Source of the DNA: UBA8199 sp035358715
GTDB taxonomy: Bacteria; Verrucomicrobiota; Verrucomicrobiia; Limisphaerales; UBA8199
Length of the DNA stretch: 37,828 nucleotides
Direction of reading: 5' to 3'
Assembly (NCBI GenBank): GCA_035358715.1
Contig: DAOPPX010000047.1
Span: forward strand, 1 to 37,828
Part shown: positions 35,773 through 37,828 of the stretch, in pieces
Layout: each line of letters starts with the position of its first letter
How positions within the stretch are numbered: the stretch's first letter is position 1
Position numbers and translations under genes: made by a program
Notes under the pieces: model-generated
The model's input: only the letters and a program-made list of their open reading frames with translations
Databases searched by the model: none
What the model was told of the DNA's origin: nothing

Positions 35773-36708
35773 TCAGGCGCGCGCCCACCCCACCCCCAGC
35801 TTCCCCAGCCACCCCAGTGCCCCCAATAGGCTGTGTACAAGGGGTGTACAAGGGATGCTCACCGGGTGCACACGCTCCAGTCCATTGTGCTCCCCTTGTG
35901 CTTCCGGTGTACTCCCATTGTACACGCTTCCAGACAACGTAGAAGAGACCTCGCCGGGGGCGGCGGCGGACTCTAGGGCTGCCGAAGACTTCGCTTTTGT
36001 AACTTTCGTCCTTCCAGTCACTTGCTGGTTCTTGGACTCGGGCGGCGGCGGAACGATGGCGCTGAACACGCTATCCACCCCTTTCCAACCGTTCTTTGTC
36101 TGGATGGTTACTATGAATACCTTCTGACCCGGGGTCGGCTGCCCAAACCGGGCCGTGTAGAGTGCTGTGATGTCGCATTGGCCATTGCTGGCCGGTCCCA
36201 ACAGGCCCAGGTAATAGACCCGACGGGGTTTCATCCGGCCCGCGCTGCATGGCGGCTGCCCAAACACCATGATCTCTTCACTGACCGTCCCGACGTTCAG
36301 CAACAGCCGGACACCCTCTTCCGCGTCGTTGACGATCTCCAGCCCGGTGACCGGGTTGGGGGCGAACACGACCGGGGCGGGCGGTTCGAGCACCGGCGCC
36401 TGGCCGATGCAGCGCAGGGTGCTGTTGATTTGGACGCAGAATTGCTGGCCGCTCAGGTGCGAATACTGGCCCATCCAGGGCTGGCTGGGGACGTTGAGGG
36501 CGGCGGTGTTCCAGCGCTGTCGCTGCGCTTCGGTGAGCTTAACGCCCCACTCGCGGGAGGAAACGCCGAAATGGGACCGCGCCATCGCCTTGCGGTTGGA
36601 CGGCTTGTCGCTGGGCACCGTGCGTTCCCTGGCGCACAAGCCAAAGGGCGATTGGTAGAAGGTTTCCCGGCCAAGACTGCCGGTGCGGGGTGTGGCTAAG
36701 AGTTTCAT
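35773..36708 (-). CDS. Hypothetical protein, lineage-restricted type
   Basis: I cannot assign a function to this 311-residue protein. It has no signal peptide. The N-terminus (KLLATPRTGSLGRETFYQSP, then a WGVKLTEAQRQRWNTAA helix) resembles a protein type I recall recurring in verrucomicrobial genomes. The middle (about 85-225) looks like a folded beta-rich domain, with GRMKPRRVYYLGLLGP and PTPGQKVFIVTIQTKNGW. The last 70 residues are low-complexity and encoded by DNA containing repeated GTGTACAAGGG-like words, and may be non-conserved. Surrounding palindromes, a methyltransferase remnant and a GxxExxY gene mark this end as an accessory region. Confidence 0.6.
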   Translation of the reverse strand: MKLLATPRTGSLGRETFYQSPFGLCARERTVPSDKPSNRKAMARSHFGVSSREWGVKLTEAQRQRWNTAALNVPSQPWMGQYSHLSGQQFCVQINSTLRCIGQAPVLEPPAPVVFAPNPVTGLEIVNDAEEGVRLLLNVGTVSEEIMVFGQPPCSAGRMKPRRVYYLGLLGPASNGQCDITALYTARFGQPTPGQKVFIVTIQTKNGWKGVDSVFSAIVPPPPESKNQQVTGRTKVTKAKSSAALESAAAPGEVSSTLSGSVYNGSTPEAQGEHNGLERVHPVSIPCTPLVHSLLGALGWLGKLGVGWARA

Positions 36709-37089
36709 AGACGAATACCTTTCTCATACCGGCTGGGAGTGCTGCCTGGCGGCAGGCCCGACGCGGACCCGCCACCCAGGCCGCCATGCCTCCGCAGCCT
36801 TGGGGCAAGGGTTGCCCCAAGGGCGCGTGACATCAAGCGCTAACTCCCTGCACGGGCGATTGCGACTGCGACCGGCAGACGCGCCAAGCCAACCGCGGCG
36901 GCGTGGACTTGAACGCCGAAGCCATCCGAATCTGCCAGCTCAGCCTCTGGGTCAAGACCACCGCGCGTGGCGAACAATTGACCCGCCTCGACCACACCGT
37001 TCGCACGCCCAGAGGGGTAATGGGCGGGTCGGGTCCGGCTGGGTCATCCGCAGCGGGCCAAGCCCTGGCGCCTGCAGGCATCCTGGTAA
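36709..37089. other. Gene-poor spacer with a methyltransferase remnant
   Basis: This 381-bp stretch has no intact gene. Apart from the short coding relic at 36888-37013, I see nothing that supports a function. Confidence 0.6.
36888..37013 (+). pseudogene. Remnant of an Eco57I/type IIG-like N6-adenine DNA methyltransferase
   Basis: In the frame of the GTG at 36903 the DNA reads ANRGGVDLNAEAIRICQLSL, then WVKTTARGEQLTRLDHTVRT. This closely matches the segment just before the catalytic NPPY motif in Eco57I-type restriction-methylases (GVDLN.EA..I.QLSLW.KTA.RG..LT.LD). Similarity starts abruptly and ends at about 37013 without the following GNS...NPPY block, so only about 40 codons survive. The assignment rests on memory of the motif, not a search. 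Confidence 0.6.
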
Positions 37090-37542
37090 TCAGCCGCGAA
37101 AAAGCGCAAGCAACGCAAGAATGGACAGCAGCGCGGAGGCAAACCCACCAGTGCCAGCATCCTTCCCAGGCTGGGTCAGAGCGTATTTCTTTATCTCGAA
37201 CTTCGGCGCGCCGAAGTTGATTAACAGGCCGTGTTCGACGCGCGAGGCGCGCAAATAGCCAAGAATTTGGGCCACGTGCTCGTCCGCCAGCGCCTTGGCT
37301 GCCTTCAGCTCGATGATCAGGCGGTTGTCCACAAACAGATCGGCATTGTAATCGCCAATGAGTGTGCCGTCCTCGTCATAGACCTGCAGCGGGTGCTGCT
37401 GTTTCGCGTCGAGGCCCAGCTTCCTGAGCCGATGCGCCAGCGCGTTTTCATAGACCTTTTCCAGGTGCCCATGCTTGTGGCAGCGGTGAATGGCGAACGC
37501 GGTTTCGCGAACCACGTCGCAGAGTTCCATGATTTCTCTCAT
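37090..37542 (-). CDS. GxxExxY protein (PDDEXK_3-like)
   Basis: The namesake motif GHLEKVY is at residues 25-31, and a PDDEXK-like pattern follows (Asp64/Asp68 then IIELK with Glu78 and Lys80), so a nuclease-like fold is implied. No function is established for the family. Typical members end soon after the LLINFGAPKFEIKKY segment; here about 30 extra residues end in ALLALFRG. These last codons and the stop lie within a copy of the CCGCGAAAAAGCGC repeat at 37092-37120. Start is ATG 37542, or ATG 37530 within the same helix. Confidence 0.85.
   Translation of the reverse strand: MREIMELCDVVRETAFAIHRCHKHGHLEKVYENALAHRLRKLGLDAKQQHPLQVYDEDGTLIGDYNADLFVDNRLIIELKAAKALADEHVAQILGYLRASRVEHGLLINFGAPKFEIKKYALTQPGKDAGTGGFASALLSILALLALFRG
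37092..37120 (+). repeat. Dispersed repeat, GCCGCGAAAAGGCGCA family, copy 1
   Basis: The sequence AGCCGCGAAAAAGCGCAAGC and following ACGCAAGA is on the plus strand. It matches copies 2 and 3 downstream with a few changes and forms the 3' end of the GxxExxY reading frame. Confidence 0.75.
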
Positions 37543-37560
37543 AGTGTTTGCAGTTCCTGC

Positions 37561-37715
37561 TTGCGTCTTCTGCGCCTTTTCGCGGCAGAATTGATCTTTG
37601 GACCTGTGCCGTTAGATGGCACGCGTCCTTCCTATATTGGGGCGTGGACTCATGCAAGCCGATGGCGCCAGAAATCCGAAGAGGAAGCTGCCGCGAAAAG
37701 GCGCAAGAGACGCAA
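37561..37715. repeat. Inverted pair of the same dispersed repeat (copies 2 and 3)
   Basis: Copy 2 (37561-37588) is on the minus strand and copy 3 (37688-37715) on the plus strand. Both contain CTGCCGCGAAAAGGCGCA and then GAAGACGCAA or AGAGACGCAA, matching at 26 of 28 positions. About 100 bp lie between. The remaining sequence from 37543 to the window end has no recognisable gene. Confidence 0.78.
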
Positions 37716-37828
37716 AACGGCAGGCCTCGGGCGAGTTGCTCACCCGGCGCGGCCGACTCGTGGTTGCTCACCCCCCTGATTCTCTTCGTGCGACTGTCCT
37801 GTGTGCTTTTCTCCCTCTGCGCCTCTTG

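Noticed and set aside
35831..35925. GTGTACAAGGG-type words as a CRISPR or regulatory array
   Set aside because: Units vary in sequence and spacing and lie inside a coding frame; there are no uniform repeats, spacers or cas genes.

Overview
The window is GC-rich, densely coded DNA with the look of a verrucomicrobial chromosome, probably Limisphaerales/Pedosphaera-like. This is inference from gene content and repeat style: Tat-exported Gfo/Idh/MocA oxidoreductases, a secreted HEAT-repeat protein, a DUF2723-TPR giant, hopanoid-type genes, and several families of palindromic intergenic repeats. There is no rRNA, tRNA, CRISPR array, transposase or clear prophage.

Layout. 144-5552 (minus): a giant DUF2723/TPR membrane protein and an orphan MalK/UgpC-type ABC ATPase. 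5645-8358 (plus): archaeal-type phosphoglycerate mutase, a DnaQ-like exonuclease, and a nucleoside phosphorylase-family protein preceded by a heptanucleotide repeat. 8345-16250 (minus): a long, tightly packed co-directional run of yicC, gmk, coaC, an NtrB-like kinase, an NtrC-like sigma-54 activator, a small membrane protein, hpnD-like squalene synthase, hpnK-like deacetylase and a small DMT-type transporter. 16711-19276 (plus): a Tat-exported oxidoreductase with a secreted beta-propeller protein.

19500-23891 (plus) is a compact respiratory operon: tetraheme cytochrome c, Tat-exported four-cluster ferredoxin (NrfC-like), NrfD-like quinol membrane subunit, and an octaheme cytochrome of the hydroxylamine oxidoreductase (HAO) type. 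The layout suggests electrons pass from quinol through NrfD/NrfC and the tetraheme protein to the octaheme enzyme, hence reduction of a nitrogen compound (nitrite or hydroxylamine).

24011-28497 holds an unknown protein, a HEAT-repeat protein with a second Gfo/Idh/MocA oxidoreductase, and a DUF2721 membrane protein; 28534-29847 is a CNNM/CorC-type membrane protein. 29995-33154 (plus) is the most unusual locus: a stand-alone GuaA-type ATP pyrophosphatase, a HisF homologue without HisH, and a PurF homologue whose glutaminase catalytic residues are gone. These are three ammonia-using synthase modules with no glutaminase among them. The right end has a zinc alcohol dehydrogenase, an anchored lytic-transglycosylase-like protein, a repeat-rich gap, a lineage-type hypothetical gene, a DNA methyltransferase remnant and a GxxExxY protein bracketed by copies of a dispersed repeat.
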